NCBI GenBank assembly: GCA_041399085.1
Contig: JAWKTM010000037.1
Span: forward strand, 1-64,000
DNA: 64,000 nt
Reading direction: 5' to 3'
From: JAWKTM01 sp041399085
Lineage (GTDB): Bacteria; Planctomycetota; Planctomycetia; Pirellulales; Pirellulaceae
The translations under genes were made by a program, and so were the position numbers. Shown one piece after another: positions 17,380-26,615 of this stretch. The stretch's first letter is position 1. Every line of letters starts with the position of its first letter. The notes under the pieces are model-generated. The model did not search any database. It saw nothing but the letters and a program-made list of their open reading frames with translations, and was not told the DNA's origin.

Positions 17380-18888
17380 TCAACGGCGACGACCGTGCCC
17401 CGAGACCGCTCGGACGACGAATGTGATGACTGCGCCGACGCCGCTGAGGACCGCGATCACAAGAAAGACAGCCAACTTGAACAAGCCGCGATAGCTTCGG
17501 CTCGACATGCGGAATTCTTCCACGTCCCTTGCTGCTTCCGCATCGGCACGCTGCTGGTCGGCCTCATTTCGCGCTTCCTGTAGAATTCGCTGGACGTCCG
17601 CTCGCGTGAGTGAATCTGGCCGCTCGGGAGTTTTGTCCGGCAAGGGTTCACCGACCCACTGCTGGCAATGGGGACAGGCGTTGCCATACTCGCCGCTGTA
17701 AACGTACGTCGGCAGTCCCTTTCCACAGTGCGGGCAGAGCTGCTCGTTCAGCCGGCTCTCGGCGGGGAATTTGTTCCGCAAGTACTCCAAGTCGTCGGAA
17801 CTCAATTGAGCGAGCTCGACGTTCCACCCGCCCACATCCGTTGGCTTTGAGCGTAGTTCCACCCGATCCGGTGTTAGCTGGTGGACCCAAGCCTGGAACG
17901 GTTCCAGATGTTTGACATGCCACTCGCGAAGCTCACGCCCGGGCGGCGCTTCGACGACCGCTTCCGCCGGTTCCCAACCCGCGGGCAGCTCCGATCCACG
18001 CCGTGCCAGCTCTTCACGCACGAACTGCTTGTCCGCATCCGGGAGCGACAAGAACGGCACTCTCAAGTCGTCTTCCGGGCTTTGCAGGACGACGGCATCT
18101 CCCTCGATTCGATCCAACCGGGCCTGCAGATATTTTTCGCCGCTTGCTCCCGAGATGCTCCAACGCCGCAGATCGGGTCTGCCGCCGATATCTTCCTTGC
18201 GCAGCCGTTTTGCCTCGCGGTACGCAGCCAAGTACAGCAAGTCGTCAATACTCAGGTCCTGTTTCGCTTGCCGTCCCGCAGCGCCGGACGTGGTTGTGTA
18301 AAGTATTTCGTCGCGTTGGATGGCGACCAGCGTGGCTTCTAATTCGTGTTCCGGTTTCCTGTCGTTGGCTTCGATCTTCCAGACCCGGGGCCCAAAATTG
18401 AAATCCGACCAGGAGGTCAGCGGCCCGCGTTCCGCCGCCGCGAAGGCCAGCGCATCCGCCTTTTCCCGAGCGGCCAATCCTTGGACATATTCGCGGTCAC
18501 CTGCGGAGAGTGTAACGAGCGGAACGGGCACCTTTCGACCGTCTTTCAGCAGGATGACCTGCACTCGATCGTATTCCCGCAGCGATCGCGCGAATCGTCC
18601 CGCCTTGCTGGTCGGTCCACGTCCGAACCTGGCGAGCGTCCGCGATGCGTTTCCGGCGAACTTGTCGCGCAAGATCGTGCGATCATCGGCGCTCAGTTCC
18701 GACAGCGGGATCGTCAGTTCACGCCCTGCCTGGATCAACACCGCCGCGCCGTCGTGCAGATCCGCAAATTCCCCTTCGACAGTTTCCCCGGAGGACAGAT
18801 TCCAAAGGCGCGCGAATGCCGGCGGAGTTGCCGCAGCGGATGCGAGGCAAAAGGCGCAAATCCAGAAGTGCCGTTGATTCAACATCAT
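17380..18888 (-). CDS. SHD1-domain membrane protein with zinc ribbon
   Basis: A 502-residue protein with signal peptide (residues 1-26, cleavage after PPAFA), repeated SHD1-like units (ARLWNLSSGETVEGEFADL followed by LSELSADDRTIL; again around LSAGDREYV, LSLPDADKQFV and LSSDDLEYL), a four-cysteine ribbon near residue 400 (CPHCGKG and CPHCQQW), a charged coiled-coil-like stretch (VQRILQEARNEADQQRADAE) and a final membrane helix (LAVFLVIAVLSGVGAVITFV) with a basic tail. SHD1 repeats are common in planctomycete secreted proteins and probably mediate peptide binding. ATG 18888 overlaps the stop of the small upstream frame as ATGA, which supports this start over the longer frame to 18966. It is the last gene of the kinase-CHAT cluster. 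Confidence 0.75.
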   Translation of the reverse strand: MMLNQRHFWICAFCLASAAATPPAFARLWNLSSGETVEGEFADLHDGAAVLIQAGRELTIPLSELSADDRTILRDKFAGNASRTLARFGRGPTSKAGRFARSLREYDRVQVILLKDGRKVPVPLVTLSAGDREYVQGLAAREKADALAFAAAERGPLTSWSDFNFGPRVWKIEANDRKPEHELEATLVAIQRDEILYTTTSGAAGRQAKQDLSIDDLLYLAAYREAKRLRKEDIGGRPDLRRWSISGASGEKYLQARLDRIEGDAVVLQSPEDDLRVPFLSLPDADKQFVREELARRGSELPAGWEPAEAVVEAPPGRELREWHVKHLEPFQAWVHQLTPDRVELRSKPTDVGGWNVELAQLSSDDLEYLRNKFPAESRLNEQLCPHCGKGLPTYVYSGEYGNACPHCQQWVGEPLPDKTPERPDSLTRADVQRILQEARNEADQQRADAEAARDVEEFRMSSRSYRGLFKLAVFLVIAVLSGVGAVITFVVRAVSGHGRRR

Positions 18889-19070
18889 GAAGACTGCTCG
18901 CTCGTCGTTGGGTGGGCGGACGACTCCGAAGGCTCGTCTTGCGGAGCCAACCAGCGACCTTGCCAAAAATCGTCGTCCAGATGATGAAACAGTTGGTCAC
19001 AAAGATGTTCAAATCGATTCGCTGGTCGGATCAGGTGCGGGCATGAAATCCTCCTCATTCTATTGCGCAT
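18885..19070 (-). CDS. Small ORF between the CHAT and SHD1 genes
   Basis: A 61-codon frame starting 3 bp after the CHAT stop and ending in a 4-base overlap (ATGA) with the SHD1 gene. The central part reads FEHLCDQLFHHLDDDFWQGR, an amphipathic acidic/aromatic segment unlike a random frame. An AGGAGG site (GAGGAGG, near 19052) precedes a different-frame ATG at about 19045 whose product would stop after 11 residues, so either the ATG at 19070 is used or a frameshift exists. No family recognised. The overlap layout argues for translation; the start is doubtful. Confidence 0.45.
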   Translation of the reverse strand: MRNRMRRISCPHLIRPANRFEHLCDQLFHHLDDDFWQGRWLAPQDEPSESSAHPTTSEQSS

Positions 19071-19073
19071 GCG

Positions 19074-22000
19074 TCATTCTCCGTCACCGCTGAGGACGAA
19101 CGCGGCCCAGAATCGCGGATGACGGACCGAGCGGCCGGCGAGCGACCCGTTGCCGACCGTCTCGCCGACTTGCGTGTCGGCTTCGTCCCCGGCGGCCGGT
19201 GTTGCTCCTGCAAGGGCGGCAGAAATCGGGCGAGGGGCGCCGAGCGATCTCCGCGCGGCGTCGGTCGTTCCCTGGAGCTCGCCGCGAATCATGGACACTT
19301 GCGCCTGCCGGAGCGCCTCGCGTTTGTTCATGCCGTTGCGGAGCCAGTTGTCGTAGAAGGCGGCCATCAGCGATTCGGTGGCGGCGTCGTCCACTTGCCA
19401 GAGACTCGCAACGACCGTCGCCGCACCGGCACGCAGCAGCGCTCGTTCCAGCCCGACCACTTCATCGCCGCGGCTCATTCGTCCCATGCGAGTCTCGCAC
19501 GCACTCAGCACGGCCAGCTCGCACCGGTCGAGCCGCATCTCCAGCAGCTCGCGCACCTCCAACCGACCATCACTTTCCGCCGTCTCGGTGCAGAGGAGCG
19601 CCGCGCGCATCGGCGAGTTCGCTGACAGATCCGTGTGCCCGGCGAAGTGGACGAACCTCGCCGATGGAAGCGCGGCGCGAATCGCTTCTTCCGTTGCCGA
19701 TTCGCCGACCAGCAGCAGCGGCAACGGAGTCACCTCGGCAATCCGATGCCCTTCCTGCTCGGCATGCGGAAGCGGCGGGAATCCGGCTGGCGGTCTCGGG
19801 TTGGCGACGATCAGCGTATCCGACGTCTCGGAGGACGCGGCTTGAGCATCCGAGGTCGACTCCGGAACGTCGCTCGGCGCCGATTCGTTTGCCGGAGCTT
19901 CGCCCAACTCGTGCCGTCGCGCGACAGCGTAAACCAGCGAGCTCGCGCTGGCGGACGAAGTGATCGTGACTCGTTCGACGAGAAACTGGTCGTTGGGAAG
20001 CACCAGCGCGGCGAATGGCAAGTAATGCAGCGCGCCGCCGGGAACGATGTGCAGCCGCGCCACGCGACTTCGGCCGCGCAGGCACGGGAGCAAGAGCTCA
20101 GCCGCCAAACGCGTCGCCACATCTCGGTAAGCATCGTCGCTCTGCTCAAGCAGCGTGCGGAATCGTTCGACTTCATTTCGAAGCGATTCGTGCCCGAGTC
20201 GCTGCAGCGACACGACTTCAACGTTCTGTCGATCGATGACGGCCACCAGCAGCGAATCGAACGTCGGGAAGTATTCGATCAGGACATCGTTATCGCCAAG
20301 TAGCGATTGGACTTCGTCGAGCGAGGACGGCCGCACGGCCGTGAACGACAGCGCTTCCGCACGCATCGATCCGCCGGGCTGTCCGTCGAACTGTTCGAGC
20401 GCCTGCCGAAATGCCGATTGCAGATCGTCGATCGGCGCGACGGCGTTTGCACCGTTGAGCGGTCCCAGGAGGAGCGGTGCGCGATCGCGGACCTGCGCCG
20501 CCTTTTCGCCTGCCAATATCAGCGGTTCCCCCGCGACGATATCCAGCAGCGTGCGAGCCTTCCCTCGTTCCATGCATTGCCAGACCGATCGAGCTGCGTC
20601 GCCGGAAATGCGAGCTTCGGCCGACGCTTCACCGCCACCGAGCTCGCGCCGTCCTTGATCGAAGTACATCTGCGCGAGCTGTTCGTAGATTTCCGACTTC
20701 GCGCCGAACGACCCGCGCCGAACAGGCTCGCTGTGCAGCCGAGCCCGCCACGCTTCCACTTCCTCGGCCGCCGCTTCCAAAGCGGCGATGGCTTCGAGCG
20801 ATTTGCCTTGCGCGGCGAGGATGCGGCCCTGTAACGCACGAGCTCGCCAGATGAATTCGAACATCCGCTGCGATTCGGCCAGCGGCAGCCGGGTCGTGAT
20901 TTCGCGAAGCGCTTCGTCATGGCGACTCAGCCGGTACGCGATCAGCGCCGTTCGCAGCCCGGCTACCAATTCGCCGGACGCATCGTTTGCCGCGCGATAG
21001 TCGGCCAGCGAACGACGTTGCCATCGATCGGCTTCGGCCAGCCATCGGTCACGCTCCGCCGCGGCGTTCGCATCCGAACCGTCGCCGCCATCTTGCCCGG
21101 AACTCGGATGCGCAAGCGGATCGAGATCGGAGTCGTAGCGCTGCAAGTAGGCTTCGGCAAGCAGGCCGGCGGTCAGCGCTCGATACGAAAGCGGATGCGT
21201 CGGCGCCTTCATGCCGACCAGATGGAATCCGTCGTCGTCCTCAACGCGAAACTCGTGCGTCGCGAATCCTTCGGCGAAGCGGGTCGCTCCGTAATCGTCC
21301 CGCCGTTGTGCCGCGATCTGCTCGTCGAGCAACTCGATCGCTCGCGTCAGCCGGTCGATCGCCAAACGCCACTCGCCGCCGGCCAGATCGAGCCTCGCAC
21401 GGAGATTCAACAGATCGGCCGCGATGTACTTGCCGCCGAGCGGCCGGTTGATCCGCTCCGCCTCTTCGAGATACCCGAGCGCCGTCGGCAGCTCGTCCAG
21501 TTCGATATACAGCTCCGCGATACAGGCCAATCGTGCCGATCGATTCAGCGCCATCGAATGAGATCGCGTGGCGATGATCCGGCGGTCTTCCATCGTGTTC
21601 TCGGGACTGCGGCGAAGGTAACGCAGGTTGTTCGCGATTCCCAACCAATATCCCAATTCGGATTCCAGATCGAGCGAACGGAACGCATGTTCCAACGCCC
21701 GGTCGTAATTGCCGAGCTGCCGGTGCATCAAGCAGAGATGCTCGTGCGCGTTGACCTGTCCGATCGTGTCTTCCTCGCGCATCGACAAGCGGATTTCCCA
21801 CTGCCGAATCTGTATCGCGCGGTCGAAGTCATGCCGATCGTGGAACCAACGAGCCAGCTCGGCCAACGGCGGCAATTCGTTTCGCTTTTCGAACAACTGG
21901 CAGATGCGAACGAGCGGCCATGCCGGAAGTCCTCCCACTTCGAACTGCCAATGGTCCTCGGCCAAATTCCAGATCGGGTCCACTGGCGGCGAGTTTCCTT

Positions 22001-23204
22001 GCGGGAACACATCGCCGATCAACGTGACAAACCGGCTCGCCGCTCTCCACTGCGCCATCGCTTCGTAGTACCGGCCGTCGAAGAACTTCGCATACGCCGA
22101 CAAGAATACGTCGGCCACCGCGTGACGCGATTCCGGCTTCAACCGCCACCAATGCCGGCCGATCAACAGGTAGCGACGTCCGCCGTAATCAACATGCGTC
22201 ATGCGGCCGCCGTACAAACGGACGTCGGCCTGCAAGTCTCCCGCCTGCTGCCAGTCGCGACCGAAGAACTGGATCCCGGCAACTCCCCACGGTGTGAAGC
22301 CGGCCGCGACTTCCTTTCCGCCGTCAGCGTCGAGATCGAATCCGACGAACCGGAGTTGGATGAGCCCTTTGCCGCGAAGTTCCGCCGCCATTCCTTCGCG
22401 GCGATGTTGCCGAGCGAGTCCCGGTTCAAGCGACGGGACCAGCTTCAAGTGCTCGCGCAGCGCGGCCGGCAGCCCTTTCTCCGCGCGAGCCGTCATCGCC
22501 GGCAGCTCATTGGCAAGGCGCGGAAGAAGCTGATTCGCCATCGCACTGAACTGGTCGTGCGGAACGTCCTCGGGGGCGGCCGGGTACGCCGCATCGAACA
22601 ACTCGGACACGCTCGGCAAACGTGGCTCCGCAAACGCCATCGGAAGAGGAGGCGACGTCGCCCAGTCGGCAAATGTCTCGACCTCGAACTCGCCGTTCGT
22701 CAAATCGATTCGCTGATCGTGAACCCCCGCGCCGAACCGATCGTGTTCAACGAACGCCGGCCGATCGCTGCGAAAGTACACCCACCATTCCGCTCGCTGA
22801 TCGCCGTCCAAATCGACGGCCGTTTCAATGTCACCCGGCTTTCGAATGCCGATTGCCTTCCGCAGAACTTGCCGCACGATATTCGCCGGGCTCTTACTCG
22901 CTTGCTCGTACTCGCTGTCAACATCCAGCGTCCACGCATCGGTCGCGGCTCGCGGAAGCACGATGTTCAATCCGAGCCCTGCGCCGGTCGATCGACGCGT
23001 CGTGCTCGACGGCAACGACGGCTGAATCGCATCGTTTGCCGCCGCACGTGCCGGCGGTTGATCCGCGGTCGGCGTCGCGCGGGACGAATCGGGACGAGAC
23101 GGCGACTGCGCGGATGCCGGGTGCGTCGCGAAAACAAAGGCGAGGAGAGCGACGAGAATCGCGAAGCGCGTGGGTGTTGCAAGTCGCATGCGAGCGAACC
23201 TCAT
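19074..23204 (-). CDS. Secreted TPR-CHAT caspase-like protein
   Basis: A 1376-residue protein with a signal peptide (core FAILVALLAFVFATHPASA), then a region with two short calcium-loop-like DLDGDQRAEWW and DLDADGGKEV motifs (about 110-300), a long helical-repeat region with TPR character (about 370-900) and a C-terminal CHAT domain (about 1000-1376). The caspase-like dyad is visible: His in HFAGHTD (about residue 1190) and Cys in LSACETRMG (about 1236). CHAT proteases are peptidases related to separase and caspase. The start ATG overlaps the kinase stop by one base (TGATG), so the two are translationally coupled. Export of a CHAT protein is less usual than a cytosolic location. Substrate unknown. 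Confidence 0.85.
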   Translation of the reverse strand: MRFARMRLATPTRFAILVALLAFVFATHPASAQSPSRPDSSRATPTADQPPARAAANDAIQPSLPSSTTRRSTGAGLGLNIVLPRAATDAWTLDVDSEYEQASKSPANIVRQVLRKAIGIRKPGDIETAVDLDGDQRAEWWVYFRSDRPAFVEHDRFGAGVHDQRIDLTNGEFEVETFADWATSPPLPMAFAEPRLPSVSELFDAAYPAAPEDVPHDQFSAMANQLLPRLANELPAMTARAEKGLPAALREHLKLVPSLEPGLARQHRREGMAAELRGKGLIQLRFVGFDLDADGGKEVAAGFTPWGVAGIQFFGRDWQQAGDLQADVRLYGGRMTHVDYGGRRYLLIGRHWWRLKPESRHAVADVFLSAYAKFFDGRYYEAMAQWRAASRFVTLIGDVFPQGNSPPVDPIWNLAEDHWQFEVGGLPAWPLVRICQLFEKRNELPPLAELARWFHDRHDFDRAIQIRQWEIRLSMREEDTIGQVNAHEHLCLMHRQLGNYDRALEHAFRSLDLESELGYWLGIANNLRYLRRSPENTMEDRRIIATRSHSMALNRSARLACIAELYIELDELPTALGYLEEAERINRPLGGKYIAADLLNLRARLDLAGGEWRLAIDRLTRAIELLDEQIAAQRRDDYGATRFAEGFATHEFRVEDDDGFHLVGMKAPTHPLSYRALTAGLLAEAYLQRYDSDLDPLAHPSSGQDGGDGSDANAAAERDRWLAEADRWQRRSLADYRAANDASGELVAGLRTALIAYRLSRHDEALREITTRLPLAESQRMFEFIWRARALQGRILAAQGKSLEAIAALEAAAEEVEAWRARLHSEPVRRGSFGAKSEIYEQLAQMYFDQGRRELGGGEASAEARISGDAARSVWQCMERGKARTLLDIVAGEPLILAGEKAAQVRDRAPLLLGPLNGANAVAPIDDLQSAFRQALEQFDGQPGGSMRAEALSFTAVRPSSLDEVQSLLGDNDVLIEYFPTFDSLLVAVIDRQNVEVVSLQRLGHESLRNEVERFRTLLEQSDDAYRDVATRLAAELLLPCLRGRSRVARLHIVPGGALHYLPFAALVLPNDQFLVERVTITSSASASSLVYAVARRHELGEAPANESAPSDVPESTSDAQAASSETSDTLIVANPRPPAGFPPLPHAEQEGHRIAEVTPLPLLLVGESATEEAIRAALPSARFVHFAGHTDLSANSPMRAALLCTETAESDGRLEVRELLEMRLDRCELAVLSACETRMGRMSRGDEVVGLERALLRAGAATVVASLWQVDDAATESLMAAFYDNWLRNGMNKREALRQAQVSMIRGELQGTTDAARRSLGAPRPISAALAGATPAAGDEADTQVGETVGNGSLAGRSVRHPRFWAAFVLSGDGE

Positions 23205-25528
23205 CAATTCGGCGATTCGCCGGACGGAGTCTCGGGTGAATCTTCCTCGCGTTCGATCTTGGCGAAGCTGACCGATCGAAACAGCGGGAAGAGTTCGTTC
23301 AACCGTTCGGCGAGCGTTCGATGCATCGTGAGCGCCGGATCATCAACTCGCTTGGGATCGAAAAACTTCGGGCCCCGAGCCTGACTGCCGGCGGCGATCG
23401 GGAGTCCTTGCGAGAACCAAACCAGCGCCTGCTTGTTTTGCATCATGGTTTGCACGGGCAATCCGGCGAACCAGGTCTCGGCCGTCGCGGCGGCGGGCAA
23501 AGGCGTCTCGCGCGCGAGCAGCACGAGTGTCTCCATGCCCGGGCGTCCTTCGAGCGGCCAGAAGACGTCGGCATCTTCCGGCAAACTCAACTCGGAAACC
23601 GGCATGTCGCGTTCGATCGGCGAACTCCAACTCGGCTGTGACCACGGAAAGACGGGTGTCGCCGAACCGAGGCTGTCGATCCAGACCAGATAGACGTGAG
23701 CCGGACGTTCCATCCGCACAACCACACGCACATGGTCGCCGATTCGAAGCGGCGCCACACCTTGCTGCGCGATCGAAACATTTCGCCGCAATGAATTCAC
23801 CGGGTCCCAAATCAACACGTCGAGGTCGGCCGCGAGTTTCTTTCGACCGGCGTCCGATCCAACCGGCAATCGCGCGCCGCCGTCGTTCGTGATCTCGACG
23901 CGAGCCGAGTCGTCACCCGAGAGCGAGTTGCCGGATATCGAGCCATCGGATGACGAGTCGCCAATTTGTGTGTCGCCGGGGCCGGATGCTGCTCCGTTCC
24001 GAAGCACGGCGAGCTGATCGCGCGAGTCACCGCCATTCGACTCGTGCGGTGAACCGGTCTCTTGCGCCGTTCGCGATGATCGCTGTTGCACGACGGCGAT
24101 CGTGAAGAGAATCAGCCCGATTCCCAACAGAACCACCAGCAACGCCGGCGCTCCGCACATCAACGACGCAATCGACGATGAATTCGGCCCCGTCGAACGA
24201 CCCGGCCTGCTTGGTACATCGGCCACCGGTGCTCCGCTCGAACCGTCGATCACAACGGAACTCGATCCACCCGCCGGACTCGATGAGCCGACCGGTTTCG
24301 CCGAACCAACCAGCGCCCCAATCGGAGGCGATACGATCGGCGGCTTGGAATCACTCGAAGAATTGCCGGCCGGCGAGTTCGCCGGACCGGATGGGATTGC
24401 GTGAGACGGTTCGGCCGGCGAGCCGCTGGCGTGCGTCGGCGGAAGCCACTTCGTCAGTTCGGTCGCCAGATCGCGAGCGGCCGTGAATCGTTCGTCCGGC
24501 GACTTGCCGAGACATTTTCGGCACGCGCGATCGACTTCGTTCGGCACGTTCGGACTCAATTGACGCGGCGGCTGCGGGTCGCCGTGCAGGATGTCCTGAA
24601 AGAGCTGCATCGTCGTCTGTCCGCGGAACGGCTTCTGGCCGGTGAGCAGTTCATACAACACGACACCGAGCGCCCAGATGTCCGCGCGGCCATCGACCTG
24701 CTTGAAGTCACCCTGCACTTGTTCGGGCGACATGTAGGGCGCGGTTCCAGCTTTACCCGCCGGCGAATGCCATTGCTTCTCCGCGACGACCGCCAGCCCG
24801 AAGTCGGCGACGTGCGGCGTTCCTTGCTCGTCGACAAGGATGTTGCCCGGCTTGATGTCGCGGTGAAAGACGCCGTGCTGGTGCGCGTATGCCAGAGCTT
24901 GCGCGACGGCGGCGATCAACCGGCACGCTTCCTCCACCGAGAACCGCCGCTTCGCCATTTGTGCGAACAGCGTCGAACCGGCGATGTACTCCATGACCAG
25001 CATCGGCCGGTCGTCGTCGGTCCGCGCGATGTCGTAGATGCGGACGATCCCCGGATGCTTCAGCTTCGCGGCCGCACGAGCTTCTTCGAGAAACCGCTGC
25101 GTCTGCTCGCCCGGAGGAAGAGCACCCTGCTTGGGAACCTTGAGCGCAACTTCCCGATGCATGAGGTTGTCCCATGCCTGATAGACGCGGCCGAACGCGC
25201 CGCTCCCGAGCACGCGCAGAATCGTGTAGCGGCCAATCTGCTTCGGAACGGGATCGTCAACTTGATCGGCGACCGGAGCGCCGACTGGGCTGTCATCGAG
25301 TTCGTGAGCGAGCGTGCCGGCCAGACCATCGATCGGCGCGGCTTTGGAGTTGCCGGGAGAATCACCGTCGAGCGACGAGTCGGTCTTCGGTTTCGTATCG
25401 TGGTCGCCACCCGGATGTGATTGGGTGCTCGGTTGAGTCGGCTTTCCCACCGCATCCGGCGCGGAAGGATTGCGCCGGCCGTCTCCCGATCCGGGAGGGG
25501 GAAAGGACTCGGTCGGATGGTTTGACAT
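23204..25528 (-). CDS. Transmembrane Ser/Thr protein kinase with DUF4384 domain
   Basis: 774 residues. The kinase domain (about 100-370) has the glycine loop GSGAFGRV, the ATP lysine in VALK (130), HRDIKPGN (222-229), DFG (242-244) and APYMSPEQ, so it should be active. A proline/serine-rich linker leads to one membrane helix (ALLVVLLGIGLILFTIAVV, about 475-495), then a C-terminal DUF4384-like domain (about 580-740, with VRVVVRMERPAHVYLVWIDS). With the kinase inside, DUF4384 faces the periplasm, where the exported CHAT protein resides. ATG 25528 (MSNHPTESF) is preferred; the frame extends 41 more codons without a better site. First gene of the coupled cluster. Confidence 0.85.
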   Translation of the reverse strand: MSNHPTESFPPPGSGDGRRNPSAPDAVGKPTQPSTQSHPGGDHDTKPKTDSSLDGDSPGNSKAAPIDGLAGTLAHELDDSPVGAPVADQVDDPVPKQIGRYTILRVLGSGAFGRVYQAWDNLMHREVALKVPKQGALPPGEQTQRFLEEARAAAKLKHPGIVRIYDIARTDDDRPMLVMEYIAGSTLFAQMAKRRFSVEEACRLIAAVAQALAYAHQHGVFHRDIKPGNILVDEQGTPHVADFGLAVVAEKQWHSPAGKAGTAPYMSPEQVQGDFKQVDGRADIWALGVVLYELLTGQKPFRGQTTMQLFQDILHGDPQPPRQLSPNVPNEVDRACRKCLGKSPDERFTAARDLATELTKWLPPTHASGSPAEPSHAIPSGPANSPAGNSSSDSKPPIVSPPIGALVGSAKPVGSSSPAGGSSSVVIDGSSGAPVADVPSRPGRSTGPNSSSIASLMCGAPALLVVLLGIGLILFTIAVVQQRSSRTAQETGSPHESNGGDSRDQLAVLRNGAASGPGDTQIGDSSSDGSISGNSLSGDDSARVEITNDGGARLPVGSDAGRKKLAADLDVLIWDPVNSLRRNVSIAQQGVAPLRIGDHVRVVVRMERPAHVYLVWIDSLGSATPVFPWSQPSWSSPIERDMPVSELSLPEDADVFWPLEGRPGMETLVLLARETPLPAAATAETWFAGLPVQTMMQNKQALVWFSQGLPIAAGSQARGPKFFDPKRVDDPALTMHRTLAERLNELFPLFRSVSFAKIEREEDSPETPSGESPN

Positions 25529-25666
25529 TTCGCTGGCTCCGCACCGTGAATCAGAAGGCTCGGTGATTGTGCCCGGTCGACTGTCGTAAGGGAGACGGCG
25601 CCGCCTGCTACTACTCCGGCCACGATCGGCGGAGCCCCATGGCCGCGTCATCCATGATAACAGCTA
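25529..25666 (-). promoter_or_regulatory. Leader/promoter region of the kinase-CHAT cluster
   Basis: About 140 bases between the kinase start and the inner end of repeat arm C. The cluster promoter must lie here or inside the repeat arm, because no gene on the same strand lies closer upstream than the NIPSNAP gene at 26616. I could not pick out reliable -35/-10 boxes. Confidence 0.3.
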
Positions 25667-25845
25667 GTTACCAGTTTTCGCATGCCAGCGACGATGGCGA
25701 CTTTGGCTGGCTTGCCGTTATGGCGGAGCTGTTGATAACAAATCTTGATCTTGTCGTTCCAGCCGCATCGCCACGTATGGTTGCCATGTAGATCGCTTTG
25801 CGGACGATCCGGCGGCTCCATGAATGGTTCGTTTGCCATGCCAGG
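25667..25845 (-). pseudogene. IS110-family transposase C-terminal fragment, frameshifted
   Basis: Minus-strand reading gives HGKRTIHGA, then in another frame WNDKIKICYQQLRHNGKPAK and VAIVAGMRKLVTS before the match ends. It is the inverted sibling of 17036-17278, more decayed, with at least one frameshift and a truncated end. Confidence 0.8.
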
Positions 25846-26499
25846 ACACTCTGACTATTGGCCAGTAGGGACTCGAGGAATCGTACTCGTACTCAATGAA
25901 TCTGGTACTCGTGCTCGAAACCGCATGCCGATCGAGATGAGTACGAGTACCGCCGATGGCTGAGTACGAATAGGATTGCGACGATGAGTAACGGTTCAAG
26001 GCCACTGGCCGGGAACGGTTACTGCGGTTTCTTAGCCATGCATCCCATACATTCCATGCGAATGGAACCCAACGCGAGCAAATTTTCTCGAACTGTTTCG
26101 GAATTGGCCAAAATCTATTGCAGAGCCCATCGCGAAAGTTGTTAAAACGAAAGCGTCGACAGCAAACACGAACCTCGAGGAAACAAACTGTTAGGGACAG
26201 ATGGTCGATGCGAATCGTTGAGACTGGCTGATCCCTGTTCCACCGGAATCACTTCACCTTTTCATGGAGGCAAATTAACGTCGGTCGGCATAACGCATCT
26301 TTCGGATGCACGTGTGTTTTCCTTCATATCCGTGAGGAGGGCAGTCCATGCAAGATCCACCGATGATGTCATCGCGGTAGGTTGGTAGAGGCCAGCACGT
26401 TTGCCACACATCGAGAAGCTGAGTTTCGAGATTGGCGGACGAACTGGAAGAAAACTCGAATCATCCGCTGCGAGGCTTGCCATGAGCTAATAAATCAAA

Positions 26500-26532
26500 C
26501 CCGCCTTGTCTAATCGACAGGGCGGGCTTTTT
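26500..26532 (+). terminator. Terminator-like hairpin ending repeat copy C
   Basis: Stem CCCGCCTTGTC/GACAGGGCGGG with loop TAATC followed by CTTTTT. It has the same structure as in copy B; the stem is conserved although flanking bases vary. Confidence 0.7.
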
Positions 26533-26615
26533 GTGTCTTAGGCGACGCAGTGAAATTTACCTTCTCGCGAGTCCTGGTCGCTCGCCCAAATGGCGGCTCC
26601 AAGTCAGTTCGCAAG

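Larger units (their letters stand above)
25667..26562 (+). repeat. Copy C: ~900-bp repeat, right arm of the inverted pair
   Basis: Inverted counterpart of 16319-17217. From left to right: IS110 C-terminal fragment (minus strand, frameshifted), a GTACTCGTACTC-rich stretch (25885-25970), the ~520-bp element starting TGCGGTTTCTTAGCCATGCA (about 26022) and the hairpin at 26500-26532. The match continues past the hairpin to CAGTGAAATT.TTACCT in both arms. Copy C lacks the last ~60 bases of the IS110 fragment present in copy B. Confidence 0.85.

Noticed and set aside
20919..23384. 821-codon open frame on the + strand across the CHAT gene
   Set aside because: It is a GC-rich shadow of the minus-strand CHAT gene. 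Its translation is arginine-rich with no domain, whereas the minus strand has a signal peptide, TPRs and the His/Cys dyad.
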